A stretch of DNA of 64,000 bases from Balanoglossus misakiensis. Lineage: Eukaryota > Hemichordata. Position 1 is the first letter of the stretch, and every line of letters starts with the position of its first letter. Location of the stretch: positions 6,882,001 to 6,946,000 of the forward strand of contig CM082586.2 of assembly GCA_040954595.2 (NCBI GenBank), written 5' to 3'. The position numbers and the translations under genes were made by a program. Below, one piece after another: positions 1 to 13,175 of this stretch. The notes under the pieces were generated by a model. That model was not told the DNA's origin. It was given only the letters and a program-made list of their open reading frames with translations, and searched no databases.

Positions 1-46
1 GTTTGACTGTAGTAATTTCGGGATATAATCTCTCCATGTGAACACA

Positions 47-3000
47 TCACTCCTGTTTTTCAGCCACAGTTTTGCCCACGGCTGCTTCTTGATCCACTAA
101 ATTGACTTTGCTGTCTTCCCTTCCCATGCTAGTCAGAGAGACATTGGAGCCGTTCCTCAGCTTTGTAACCCCTAGCAACGCTCCGGGCTTGTTGCCGTTG
201 TCCTCGTTCACGGCCAACGCCAAGTTGTCATTCCCTTCTATTTCTGTTTCGATTTCCTCGTCCCTCTTGCCGGGGATCGGCGGGGGTTTGTAGACGACCA
301 GAGAGAGAATGAGGAAGACGATGGTACAGGAGAGGTACACCACAGCCAAGATTAGGAATCGGAGGCCGAATTGATACGAGTCGTAGACCCAACAGGATCC
401 CGTCTCACCGCACGACTCCTGCCAGAGGATGCATGAACTGTCGATGACGGCACCGACGATTATTGGTCCCGGAATTGTACCTGTCATGAGGAAGCAAATA
501 ACAGATTGAAGTTTACAAGAGGAACGTTGGAATGGTAACAGGCTCGGTTCAAAGCTTCAAACTGTACACTGTTTCTTATAGAAAAATATGTGGTATTTGT
601 TTCTTGTAGATTAGACTAGCCAATCTGTGGGATATGTATTTGTCCATTTCTGCGAAAAACATGAAACATCGCTTTTGGAGAATTTTTCTCCGTACCTTTA
701 ATGGACCACAAGGTCAAATGCATAAACATTAGTATGTGTGTGTGTATGTCAGATGTCAAATCTAATGGAAATACAACAAAAAATGGAGAGGAAACCATAG
801 TGAGGGCACGTCGAATTTCACTCACCAAAAAGTCGGAGACACACAGACTGAATCCCCATGGCGAAGCTTCTCTGCCTCTCTGGAACACACCTGGATTTGG
901 AGAAGGAAGTCGAGACAGAAACATCATTAAAACTCAAAGCGAGGCCAATGGGGAAAGTTGCCCAATCACATCAAGGGGATTTGGGCTGTATGAGAGCACT
1001 AGACTTATGAAAAGGGTGCATTAGATTCGATATAAGGCAAAAAAATAATATGTGCTGTTCCGATTACATGGTTTGCAAAAATAGGGTAGGTAGGTAGGTA
1101 GGGAATTTTTTTATTTTGCAATTTTTTTATTTCTCTGGCCGCCGTAGTGTAGACGAATGATGTAATGGTTCTTGTGTGATGCGCACCATTTCGTCATAGT
1201 TCTCGCATGATTCACACAATTTTTATAAATTTTGTATATTTGACATGGTTATTTTTACTTCCGGGTTTACAAAGCTCTAAAAAGTTTAGGGTCGGCGGGT
1301 TAAAATTAGGGTAGGTCGGGTAATCGGAACAGCTCATTTTTTTGGGGGGGGAGGCCTAATGACACTTACCTGAGAGTGATCGCGGTTCCGGGCACGGTAA
1401 GTTGAAAATTGAAGAGCATGGAGAGGAAGAAAAGCGTCAGGAAGATTGGCAGAGTCCAGCAGTCGGAGTTACACATTGCCTGGCTGACACAACCAAACTC
1501 TTGAACAGCGCCATCTACAGTGCAATTTGCAGCCGGGATGCACAGGCAGTCGTAGTATTTCTATCCAAATCAAAGCCGGCCAATCAAAACGTTTGTAACA
1601 AAAAAGAAAAAGATAAACAAAAATAAGCTTCTGCGAGGACAGAGGGAAAGAAAGCTTCTCGCGTGCGAAAAAAAAAACTTCAATGACTTGGAAATGTTTC
1701 GATTTTCCATCATCACTTGTTGGAAGCGCGTTAAGCTTGCACGAAGCAAACCACTTGAGACACAAATCTCTACACTGCAAAATCAGTTATAAGCAGGGCA
1801 GCAGATAAAAATGGGCGGGCGGCAGGGCACAAAGTAAAGGGGGATTGTCATGCTAAAGCACATGGGCAGAACACTGTATTTGAAGACGAGTGACATGACT
1901 TGATCTCTGTAGGTGTATCTGTTTAGATAAACATTTTTGACCAAGTAAAGGTCCCCTTCTGCATTTCTGTTAATTGGTACAATGGTCAGACAGGTACGAG
2001 ATTTAGAATGATTCATCCCCTGCCAAGAGTTCAAACTCAGATAATTTCTCCACCACTTCCCTCATGCACTCTCACCTTATCCTTTTCAGAGTATCTCTTG
2101 CAGCCAGCGTGGCAGGGATCGAAGTAGACTCTCTCGTTATTGGCACACACCGGAGAATACACATCCAAACCACAGTCGCATCCAGCGTTGCACGCATGGG
2201 TCAAGTTCACCGAGCTGAAGTCACTGTCAATGAAATAGAAGAGAATTCAAAATGGCCGCCATGTCTTTGAGACCAATCAAGGACAAACCTCTGGAATCAG
2301 TTCACTTTTTTATTTCATGTACAAGAAGTTCCTTTAACAAGTAACAGATGCGCAAACAGTGAGAACAGACCTATCAAGATACTGTAAAATACTTTATTTT
2401 CGCGAGCAATAAATTTTCGGAAATACGCAAGAGCCAAAATAGCGTGAAAATAAAAAGTCGCATAAATTTTTTTTGAAGATAACGATGCTGTGAATGAAAT
2501 AAGAGAACGCGAAAATTAATACTCGCGAAACAGTGGCCTCTCTTTTAACTCGCGAAAATAAAGTGTTTTACAGTATAAGTATTCCACACCAATCTGGAAA
2601 TCAATGTGTAGTCTAACACACATAACTCTTAATAGCTTTGAGTCAATTTGAGGATTTCCAGAATTTCTCCGAGTCAGCATATCACCTTTGCATGCAGTGT
2701 AGATAATTGTATTGAGTCGCCAGTGAGTTTGTTGAGTTTGTTGCTGCGTCATATGGGCTTAGAGGGCACACTACTGACAATGCACCTACCTATTCGACTC
2801 ATAAGGCACATGGACACCTGCGAGGGGTGGTTTGGGACATCGCAGCAGAAACACGGGGTTGAGGATCAAGGCTATGACAGCCACCACGATGGAGTACTTG
2901 ATCATCCCCTGCACGTTGAGATTAAACTTCTTGATGATCCAGCCACCGAGGAACGTGCCACCGGCCGCTCCGGGAACAACCGCCACCCCTGTGGGGAGAA

Positions 3001-5641
3001 GGAGATCAAACATTAAGGTCTTGATCGATGCGATTGAAATCAGATGTAGAGAGTTAGGCGCTGGTGACAGTTTTTGGCTATTCTGTTCTCTTGGCTTTGG
3101 CTGGTCTGTTTTCAGTCTTGGCTGTTCTTTGCATAGGCGCCACGTATGGGCCCCTTCTGAACAGAACAGCGAAGAATCAGCAAAAGCGGTGCCTAACGCT
3201 ACTGATTTTAATCAGATTGGGTCTTGATAGGCTACCTCTATTCTTTCCTGATCATTAAAGCTTCACTGTCTCCAAAACGGCAGAAATTTCGAAAGTTGTC
3301 AGAAATATACCACAGGAATTAATTAACACAACAAAGAATCATTCTAGCACAGTCTCACAAATCATTTTTCCGAAAATCTGTCTCTGAGAGGCGTGCTATC
3401 TAAAAAAGAACTCACCTACTAAAGTGGACGACAATGCAGACGTCACACCAAACTGATTCTCCACGAATTTCGGCATAAAGTATGTAAATCCACCAACAAG
3501 CAGTCCCTCCGTGAACCCAGTGACAGTTATGCAAACATAGGTCGGGTTCTTGCAGAGCATCAGAAAGGCAGATGGGAAATCCCGAAACGACATTCCGAAA
3601 CCGGGTTTTTTGGACAAGAGTTGAGAGTCAGAATTGTGAGTTTCCGACTCCTTTTCAGCTTTTATTTTCTTAACCCCTGTAAATTAAAAACATATGGTTA
3701 ATGTTGGTTATTTCTTTAGGCAGAATAATATAGTACTGCAAAACACTTTATTTTTGCGAGTTGAAATTTTCGCGATATCGAGAGGCCACTGTTTCGCGAG
3801 TATTAATTTTCACATTCTCTTATTTCATTCACTGCATCATTATCTTCAAAAAAAATTTACGCGACTGATTATTTTCACACGATTTTGGCTCTCGCGTATT
3901 TCGCGAAAATTTATTGCTCGCGGAAATAAAGTGTTTTACAGTATTATGTACACATAATTTAGACAGAGAAGGTAAAAGCAACTGCTGAAAGTCTACAAAC
4001 AATAACTGTACCTGGCAGTTCCCTGGGAAAACCGGACATCGGAAGAGCGACACACCAAATGAGAATCATCCCAACAAAGAAACCAAGCCACCACGCGCCA
4101 ACCCAGGCTGGATCTTGTGGAGTTATCGTCACGCTGGAAATAACCAGTAGAAGTGGAATCAAAGTCTGAACAGTACAAAGTTGATATCTTTTCACAAATG
4201 TATTTGGACTCAGATAGTTGTCCAAGATCTGGATGGATTACTTGTGTTTCATGTAAACTGCTTAACATCATGAAAAAATAAATTAAATAATATAAGTCAC
4301 TTGATTTACGCCTGTCGGTTTTTGGTAAACTGGGCATTGTTGATAAACACACCCTGCTTTAAGTGATTAACACAAGTTTTTACCTGTCCGCTTCGAAAAA
4401 ATCATGGTAAATGGTAAGGAAGGCTCCACCAAGCAGAAAACCACATGCTGGTCCAAGAACGGAGAAGAAGTATATGGTACCTGTAACGACAACAATAATT
4501 GCCACAAGTCAGTTAAAGAGAAATTTTGTATCTTTTTTTCTGGATATGTGTATATCTGTGTATATAAAATAAGAAATTATTGTTTGCATCCTGATAGCAT
4601 AATGCAAATGCCCGTTATTTAGCTTATTAGTACAACCTGGATATCATGAAGTTGCTGAAGTCACATTGGGAGCAATAACAGCAATATACATTGTAGTACA
4701 ATTCAGATTTTAAAAGGACAAAGTCTCTCTCTCGCTGCCCTGTTTTCATTAATTATGTTTGATACATGACACACTTTATGTTATAAATGTGGATATATAG
4801 TGAACCAATGATCAACCACACACAACTTCCCATCCCATTTGCAGACACGAGAGTGAAAAATTCGCCAAAATGAATTATTGGTTTTTACCATTTATTCATT
4901 TTGGTGAGGGCAACGAGAGAGAGACTTTGTCCCATTAAATGCACTCAACATACCTAAGTAAATGCCTGATTGTTTTGTTGTGACACTCTCATCCACAAAC
5001 GATGGTCCGACGGTGTAAAACGGAGAAGCACCGACCCCAATTAGGAACTGAGCGAAGACGAAAACGTAAAAATAATTGGACAGTGTCGTCCACTCCTCTC
5101 CTTTGCAAGAGGCGGTGTCATTGGCCCCCGAGGAACAGGTGCTGTCTCCGGGATCGACGCTTCCGTAGTCGTACGAGGGCGCCGTCACCTGCGGCAGCAG
5201 CCACACCAAGCAGCCGACGCCCAAGACGAGCCCGCCCGTGCCCAGGATCCTGGGCTTGTTCCCGTAGTCGCCGTAGTAACTGACGAGCAGCACGAAGAGG
5301 GCGACGGCCACGTCGTACGCCGCCACGATCAGTCCCGTCGACGTGCTGGTCAGCTCGAAGCGGTGCTCGATGGTGGTGAGAACGCTGGGCACGAACCCGC
5401 TGACGATCATCCCCTGGACGAATAAGTACGAGCTGATGGCGGCGCAGAGCCACGGGGCCGAGTTGAAGACCTGCAGGAAGTTCCAGCGGAGCCCGAACCA
5501 TCCCCACCGCCAGACGACCTCATCCTTCTCCTCCTCCGTCTCTTGCGACTTGGCCTCGCCGATTTGCAGCTGCTTATCCTTCACAATTGCCACCTCCACG
5601 CCGTTCTCAGATGTGGGTGACTCGGGCACATGTGGGTCCAT
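47..5641 (-). CDS. SLCO gene 1: OATP4-type organic anion transporter, 9 exons
   Basis: Plasma-membrane organic anion transporter (SLCO/OATP, major facilitator superfamily), predicted 734 aa with about 12 membrane segments. Coding exons in transcription order: 5641-4954, 4480-4384, 4133-4012, 3676-3416, 2988-2790, 2223-2076, 1560-1370, 890-826, 480-47; total 2205 nt. The OATP signature lies at residues about 269-280 (DPAWVGAWWLGF), with Ala where the family consensus usually has Arg. Exons 6-7 encode the Kazal-like extracellular loop (CNAGCDC, then YYDCLC). Exon 9 starts GTIPGPI and ends in a charged tail. The start is the ATG in an AAGATGG context. A pyrimidine-rich stretch ending in CAG lies 28 nt upstream and looks like a 5' UTR intron acceptor. 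Odd: exon 7 is the longest of the five paralogs and carries two extra cysteines. Similarity of the first membrane segments and the C-terminal part to SLCO4A1/SLCO4C1 is from memory of the family; the substrate cannot be told. Confidence 0.92.
1054..1333. mobile_element. short inverted-repeat element in SLCO gene 1 intron 7
   Basis: The ends are a perfect 14-bp inverted repeat: GCTGTTCCGATTAC at 1054 and its complement ending at 1333. Internal sequence is AT-rich with a GTAG run near 1083-1101 and no coding capacity. Looks like a non-autonomous DNA transposon; family not assigned. Confidence 0.55.
2382..2573 (+). mobile_element. MITE family 1, copy 1 (TA-flanked, CTGTAAAA ends)
   Basis: 192-bp element in SLCO gene 1 intron 5 with inverted ends CTGTAAAAtACTTTATTTTC and complement, flanked by TA on both sides. 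Interior is rich in TTCGCGA/TCGCGAA motifs. Same family as 3736-3941 and 47482-47670. TA flanks suggest a Tc1/mariner-type MITE (inference). Confidence 0.75.
3736..3941 (-). mobile_element. MITE family 1, copy 2 (inverted relative to copy 1)
   Basis: 206-bp copy in SLCO gene 1 intron 3, with ends CTGCAAAACAC and GTGTTTTACAG between TA dinucleotides. The interior matches copy 1 in reverse orientation (GAGAGGCCACTGTTTCGCGA near the left end). Confidence 0.75.
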
Positions 5642-8600
5642 CTTGGAACTTTTTGATGTCTTAGAAATTCTGCAAAGTTGGAAGGAAGGAAAGAAAGAAT
5701 GATTTAGCTGTTCCAGTTGCTATACAACATGTGCAACAATGATATATACTGTGCCATGGTTTGTAGAAACAGGGACTGTTACAGATTAAAGGTCTGTTTA
5801 GTTTTCCTATGCAGGCTTGCACTCAGACAACTAAAAGGCAATTTAGTCCAAGATTTATGGAGTCAGCGTTTTCACAGTGCAGCACTTATATACCTGTACA
5901 ACAATACTGCCCAGTATATACAGTACATGTAGTTTGCTCATGGTGAAAAAGCAAAACTCAGCCAACACGACACTATAAAAAATAAAAGAATGAACTGTAT
6001 GTCCAGCTAAAACTTCTTCAGTGTCGTGTTTTATCTTCGCAATAAAAGATTTAGTCCTTCGCCTTAAAAAACTGAAGAGTGCTCACACGACCAGACTTTG
6101 CCCTAACTCTTGTGTAAATAGGATTTGTGTACAAACAAGTCTCACACAGTTTTACAGCGCAATTAAGATTCAAGCAGCAACCTGAATTCAGATGCCAGCA
6201 GTAAATTCTCCTTGTAACACACCATTATTGCCCTAATAAAACTCATTATGTGTTTTACTGTGTTTGCTCACTATTCCTGTCCAGGACTTTCTGGTGTAAC
6301 ACAGTGCCTATAGTGAACAGACACATTCAGACTCTCAAGGGCAGAAAAAAAAGAAATTTTTTTATACTTTCTAAACCACGTTGAATCACATACTCCTTGC
6401 AATGTTGAGTCACGTAACCGTTCTCCTTGCTAATTCTGTGTGCACCAAGCCAAAGCCTGGGAGGCTATTTTGGCATCACAGAGACATATAGAACCCACTG
6501 CCAGGGATTCTATATGGGTATATATGGAGAAAATCCAAAGGACAGATTCACTTTAGATATCAGATACTGTAGAATTAACATCACATGCTGACAGGTAGGG
6601 ATGGGGATGAGAATATCGGTTGATCTAAGTGCTGACCCAGTTTCTTGGCAAATTGGTGCCTCGACATAGGTCGCGGGGTACGAGTTCTAGATGATACTCA
6701 TTCATCACTCATGTATGACCTGTTAGCCTTTTTTTAACATTTATGGATGGCAAATATACCATCCACATTATTACAGCGATCAACAACCATGCTGAAAACC
6801 ACAGCAGACTGTTGCCTTCCTTCACCAGTTGTTCAGCCATGGGCATTAAATCTGTTTAAAACTACAAAATTTACGGGTGATACTGTTGGTCGTACAAAGT
6901 ATGACACTTTTTCAGTTCAGTATTCCCCAGAACAAGTCTAAAGCAAATGTTGATACTCTTGACATAGGTTTTTGTTCATTCACAGAATTTAAGCTCATAG
7001 CCCATTACGATACTGCTACATTCCACGTAACTCTATACGAGTGACAAGCTCAAAAAAGTTTCTCAGCATTCTTCGAAAGAATAACATCCCAAGAACATTT
7101 GGGCATGTTAAATCCACCTATACATACAGTTAGCTGTTTGCATGTACATGTATAGGTGCAGCTCAATTTCTACAAAAGCTTTCAACTTCTCTGCCATAAA
7201 CAATAACTATGGTAGGAGTGGGAGTCTGTATTCCCCACTGATTCACAACACCAATACAACCTTGCCAGACACTATCGACAAAGCTGTATGGAGTGCCTCT
7301 GACTTACCCGAACAGCTACGACACACTTACTGGAAGGAAGATGTTGGAACAAGTACAATGGAAAGCCAGGGTTGCTTGGCCTTAGCGGAAAAACATCCCA
7401 TAAATAATCTAAAAATACTAAACACTCTTATATACTTATGATCAGTCGTAAATGCCAGAATTGTTATCTCAGATTTGTTGCAAGCTTGCAAAGATTTGAA
7501 AATTTATGATGTGTTCAACTGTCAAATGTGGGGCTAGCTTTTAATTATTTCTGGTAGGTAGCTGGTGGTATAATTCAATTTAAGATTTAATGCATTGAGG
7601 TATACAAGGAGTTTCAATTATTTTAAAGTGTTATTAATATTATTGACAAGGGCTAAAATACAATTGTCCATAACATTCCTGGTTTAAGTATGCTACGACT
7701 ATAATCATGTACAAGCTGAATTTGGACATGTCAATATTCTTTAGACAGAAAGAAAAACGCAATATGCAAGCGCAGTACCTTGAAGGCAATACTAGGTCAA
7801 AGTTCATGATTACGTAATCATCATGCCAACTCGGCGACACACCGTCAACGCCTCAGTAGGCGAGTATTTTTGCGTTAGCGACTGGCCGCGAGTATCCAAT
7901 GCTGCAAGTCGGCAACAGGGAGTTTAAAAACTTTAATTGATATCAATACAACACGAATGAGTGCGTTTAGCGACACCTCAGCTCAGGCATATGCGAAGAC
8001 GTGGCCGACCCGCCTGCGCCCGTCCGTCCGGATCCGTCAGTCAGACCAAACGCGACCCTCATGTCACTCAGTATGACGCGTCTCTATGGCAATTACTCTA
8101 ATGGTTCGGGGTCACAACATGCGCCCGACCTACCTACCTTCAAGTTCCAGTTGGTCAAGTGTTCGTCAAAGAGCCATTTTTATATTTAAAATGGGAGTGG
8201 ATCTTGGACGGTCGAACGTCTCCACTCCGCCGGACGCGTCGGTCAGGAAAGATGTGCGCAACGCGAGCACTTCCGGGTTTTGTGGCGAGTTGGGACGTCT
8301 CTACTGTGTTCGTAGGGGTGACCAGCTTGACTCACGGTGGGCAGATTCAGATCGGAAGACGTGAAAGAAGTCAATTTTGTTTTGTTTTGTTTTGTTTTGT
8401 GCAGCGATTACTACCATCCGTGACATATTCACCACACACATATACGCACGCACACATGCACGACAGATATCGACAGAAATCTTTAAAATAAAATTATCTC
8501 CTGTTTGTGAACTTTGGAAGTGAACGGAGAACATTTAATTGCAGTTGTACAGAATATTAAAAATACTATTCTGATAAAAAGGTCAAAAGTTTCATATTTT

Positions 8601-8816
8601 TGAAGTCTCTAATATTAAGAAAACCATTAAGAATTTTAGTGTAGTAAGATTAATGGAATTTTCCCTCAAAGAGTTCTCTGTATAGCGTATTTGATACAAT
8701 AAATGTATTTCCTTGGAACGTTTTTTAAAAACACACAACATGTTGTTTTTCATCATGATGCGTATTGCACATTCGACTCGAAGTGGACTTCTGGTATTTG
8801 CCTTCAGTTTCTTCTC
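5642..8816. other. intergenic, upstream of SLCO gene 1
   Basis: A likely 5' UTR acceptor for gene 1 (pyrimidine-rich stretch plus CAG, AG at 5671-5670) and a (TTTTG)5 run at 8375-8399. No credible coding region: open frames are short and show no domain. The promoter of gene 1 should lie here upstream of the inferred UTR intron. Confidence 0.5.
5669..5692 (-). other. putative 5' UTR intron acceptor of SLCO gene 1
   Basis: On the minus strand a 20-nt C/T-rich stretch ends in TTTGCAG, 28 nt before the ATG. SLCO gene 2 (AG at 13204-13203, 27 nt) and gene 5 (AG at 31320-31321, 22 nt) have a comparable site, which supports a conserved non-coding first exon. Confidence 0.5.
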
Positions 8817-11800
8817 TCATAAATCGCCCCAAATTTCAGATTCAACCAAGACAGCTTGACTGTCTTCGCGCACGATAGTTTTCAAGTTTGTATCGCCGTT
8901 TGCGTTGACGCCGGCCACCGTCGTCTGCGATTGGGGTGTATATCCAATAAGTTGGACACCAGGTGGCGCCCTTGAGCTTTCCCCAGTCCCTCCTGTCATG
9001 TCGCGGAGTTCGTTCTCACTAACGCCGATGGTCTCCGCTTCTACCTCGTCGGGTGGTTTGTAGAAGACGTATGCCAAGACCATGCATATTATTCCAACGA
9101 TGCTGAAGACGACACCAAGCATGGTGAGACGAAACGAGAACTCCAAAGGATCGTATACCCAGCATGCCCCTCTCTGTCCACATTCGTAATGCCATAGCAC
9201 GCACGATTTATCAATGGCAGCACCGAATATGATTGGTCCAGGTACGCCGCCTAAAATCAGGAAAAAGGTGTATTTGTTGAGGGTCAAATACAGACCGTAA
9301 TATGCACTACATATGTACACGAATGAAGACTATCTAGGCCTATGCCGTATGTCTGTCGGATGGTTCCATATACATGTATGTAGCCATCTCCGCCTGAGTG
9401 GAGAACCACGGTCGCCTGGGGGTTGTTACACGGGGATTGTTTCTATGATTGTCATAGAAGCAATCGCTGAGTAACAACCTCCAAGCGACTGTGTAGAGAA
9501 CTGTACTTACCAAGCAACTTTGCACATAACGAACCTATGCCCATGGCGAATGGTCTTTGGTTCTCCGGGACGAGTCTGTAACAACATAATCCATTTTCAG
9601 TAAATCAAACAACACTTTCGATAAACAGACGTATGTGTTGGTTGTCACATGGCATTAATTTTAAAGATTGCCTGGCGGTGTCCAGGTACAATATGACGTT
9701 GATATCGCTGGTTTTGTGGTAGTGATGATGGTGTCATGGTGGTACATGTACATGGTGGTGGTTTTGGTATATAGAAAGATCACATGCAGAGAAATTTGAT
9801 TTTACCGCATTTCAATGGTGACGCCTGGTACGGTGCGACAAAATACAAAAACCATGACAACGAAGAGCAGAAACAGAAACACAGGTAGCTTCCAACTTTC
9901 ACAATTTGTGTCGCACTTTTTGGCGTCAGCATAGCCTCTCTCGTCACGTGATAGCCAGGTCTCGTTCCACACACAGCGGCAGTCGTAATACCTCTAGAGA
10001 GAAAAAAAAGAAACATCATATTCTACTTTACTAAAAGTCAGCGAGATTTTCACATAGCTTTTCAAAGAGCGCCCTCTATCAACAACTGGATGAAGAAGGT
10101 GGAGTGATTCGTATGAGTAATATTATACAATTCAAACATTCGAAATTGTCCCAAAGGAATTTCTGACCAATGCAGACGTTTTTTTATAATCTCTTATAGT
10201 TCTGGTTTGGTCATTTTTTGGCAATTCAGGCGGCCTACCTCTTGATCTGCGTTGTATTGCAAGCAGCCGGCATAGCAGCTGTCGAAATACTGCAACTCGT
10301 TGGAGCCACACACGGGCGAATAGACTTCAGTGGAGCAGCCACAGTCTTCGTTACAAACTGCCGTCAGTTCGACCTCCGCGACGTCAGTGCTGTGTACAAA
10401 CGATAATGGCATTAGTTGCGAAAGGGTCAACCACAGAAATCCCCTTTTTCTTTGAGGCATCATGTTTGCGAATATGTAGTCCCAATATCCACTGAGTTCC
10501 AATGTTTATCTGGCTATTACATACACATACAAAAACCACGGGCTCGAGTAAGAGTTATCACTGGCCTTCAAGTTGGACTGAGAAAACACTTACCCGTTTG
10601 GTTCGTACGGCACAAAGACGCCCGCTAGCGGCTCCTCTGGACAGCGGATCATGAATATCAAAGCCAGGAGTGCAACGGCGACACTCATGACGATAATGAA
10701 AATCATCATCCCTCTCACTTTCATGTCAAATTTTTTGACGATCCAGCCACCTAAGAAGGACCCGCCCGCTGCACCCGGTACAAACGTTATTCCTATGGGA
10801 AACAGTGCACAGTAAGAGATAGTGAGACGGCGAACAGACATGCGTGCAGGCAGGCAGACACACAGACAGACATACGGACATCGACAGACAGACAACTAAA
10901 ATTACGAAGATGACTATGACATTACAGTGCTCTGAATTGCCATACGTCTATATGTTACTAGACCAGACTGACATACATGCATTGATATGTTAACATCTTT
11001 TGGTAAAATGCATTTTTGCAATAGTAAGGATTTTTGTGTAGACATGCCGTATCGGCACAAAACCATATCATACTTCATAGACATACCCAGCATGACAGCG
11101 GCTGCTCCTGACGTCTGGTTGAGCTGATTCTCAATGAACTTGGGCAAGAACGCTGCAAATCCAACCACGATCAACAGCGCGGAGCTCGCCGCCAGAATGG
11201 TGAAGATGTAGGCTGGGTTCTTGCACAGCAACCAGAACGCCTTCGGGAAATCTCGGAAGCTTGTGCCGAAGTCTGGCTGTGCCGCTTGTATCTGAGATTT
11301 GGACTTGTGCACCTGACTTCGCTTTTCGTCTCGCAACTCCGCCTGAACTGAAAACATTGGCAAAAAATGGCATTGTTTTCGAATGGTCTACAGTGTTTGG
11401 AATCATGGTATCCTAGCTGTTTGCTGTGACATGTTACCATAAATTTTACTGTGCGTCCAACGCCGATTGGCAAATAAATATAGAAGTACTCTCCATACGT
11501 CTTTTTGCGTAATAACTACATGAACAGAGAATATTAATTTAAATCACACGCCCTCGTGATGAGGGGACTAAGCGAAGAGTAAGGCTCCAACTCACTGGGC
11601 AATTCGCGCGGGAATCCTCCAAGCGGACCGGCTATCAACCAAGCAAGTAACCAACCAATCAGAAAGCCCAGCCACCATGCACCAACCCAGGCCGGATCTT
11701 CGGGAGTTATAGTAACGCTGTAACAAAATGTACGAATCGTCAATGAGGTGTGTGCACGCACCTCGCTCACCCGTAAAAAACCTGTACAGTGTACGTGTCC

Positions 11801-13175
11801 CGTAACAAGTCATCCTGTTTACGTTGTAATATACATGTACTATACAGTAAGTCAAGCGACACATGGATGGAAAATAGACATTTTTCTTCTTCAAACACTT
11901 ACCTGTCCGCATAACGAATATCGGTGTAAATGGTTAGAAAGTAGCCACCTAGTATGAAACCCACGGCTGGACCTATACACGACATTGAGTACATGATACC
12001 TTCAGGAGAAAAGTAAAGTACAAATTTATGTGTGTTACTGGTATAGGTATAAAAAGTCTTTCGGTGGAAACTGAGATTGTGTTAGAAAGGACGGAAAGAA
12101 TAAAACACGATACTGAGAGGTGTAACTTTCTATGAGTGGGAAAATTGGCAGAGACAATCCTGAAGTGGTAATTTTACAATTTTGATGAACTGGCCAATAG
12201 AACGCTAACAGAAGACATTTTCAGAACAATTTTCAAAAGATTTTAAATTCTCCACGTATTTCAGTCCCCAAAGGTTTCGTATCTCTTGCGTTTTTTTTAT
12301 AAAATGATGAATAAAGTGAATACCAGTCCTGTTAATTGACACCCGATAAAATGTCTCACAAACTGAAGAGGTTACGCCATCTCGTAGAATTTATCACTGA
12401 CGGTCTTCTAGATGGTGGGATTCTTGTGAAAAACTAACTCACCCATGTATGTTGCCGAACTCTTCTCGGAGATATTTTCATCCATATAAACCGGGCTGAC
12501 CGTGTAGACAGGCGTTCCCCCGACGCCGTGGAAGAACTGGGCGATGAGAAAGACGATGAAATAATAGGACAGGTACGACGGCTCCCAGTCTTCGTCCAGG
12601 CAGGGGTCCGTCGCGTTCTCCGCGGGTTTGCAGAGAGTCTCCGACGCGTTGACGTCGCTGTACATGTACGGGTCCGAGGTGAAGTGGGGCAGCATGAATA
12701 TGAACGAGCCGAGCCCCATGCCGAAGCAGCCGACGGCGAGGATGCGCGACTTGCTGCTGTAGTTGCTGTAGTAACAGACGAAGAGAACAAAGATGGCCGC
12801 CCAAATGTCGTAGGAGGCCACGATGACGCCCACCGCCGTGCTGGAGAGATTGAAGCGCTTCTCGATGGTGGACAAGCTGACGAACAGGAAGCCCCACATG
12901 ACCATCGCCTGCACGAAATACAACGAACTGAGACACGAACAGAGCCAGGGAGGGACATTGAAGACCTGTAACCAGTTCGGTCGGTAGCTGAACCATCCCC
13001 ACCGAGTTAAGTTCTCGTCGCTGTCTGGTTTGATTTCTTTAGAATCGGAGACAGAAGCGCTGTCGTTCCCCTCAGCTACCGAATTTGATTTGTCGCTGGT
13101 AGCGTCGACGCTATCGGTGACCGGCCCATCGCTGTCCGTGTCGGGGGTTTTCGTTTCCAATTCGGCATCTTCCAT
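8817..13175 (-). CDS. SLCO gene 2: OATP4-type organic anion transporter, 9 exons
   Basis: Second transporter of the array, predicted 749 aa. Exons: 13175-12443, 11999-11903, 11717-11596, 11347-11087, 10792-10594, 10389-10239, 9993-9806, 9575-9511, 9250-8817; total 2250 nt. The signature DPAWVGAWWLGF is at residues about 284-295. The Kazal-like loop has ten cysteines in exons 6-7 (CNEDCGC, PVC, SCYAGC, YYDCRC, KKC, TNC). The start is the ATG at 13175 in ACCATGG context. The frame stays open further upstream, but without another ATG and across a likely 5' UTR acceptor (TCTCTTTTGCAG) 27 nt before the ATG. Exons 4 and 9 have exactly the lengths seen in gene 1 (261 and 434), and both tails carry an REDS stretch, so genes 1 and 2 are the closer pair. 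Intron 8 holds an imperfect hairpin near the exon 8 donor. Expected to work as a membrane uptake carrier for amphipathic organic anions; substrate unknown. Confidence 0.92.
9411..9489. repeat. imperfect hairpin in SLCO gene 2 intron 8
   Basis: Arms of 38 nt (9411-9448 and 9452-9489) pair with a few mismatches around a 3-nt loop: GTCGCCTGGGGGTTGTTAC pairs with GTAACAACCTCCAAGCGAC. The distal arm ends about 20 nt from the exon 8 donor, so the RNA could fold next to a splice site. A GAGAAC hexamer flanks both sides. Confidence 0.7.

Noticed and set aside
12434-13002. Long Arg/Ser-rich and His-rich open frames overlapping SLCO gene 2 exon 1 on both strands
   Set aside because: Shadows of the GC-rich coding exon in other frames; the OATP frame has membrane segments and correct splice joins.
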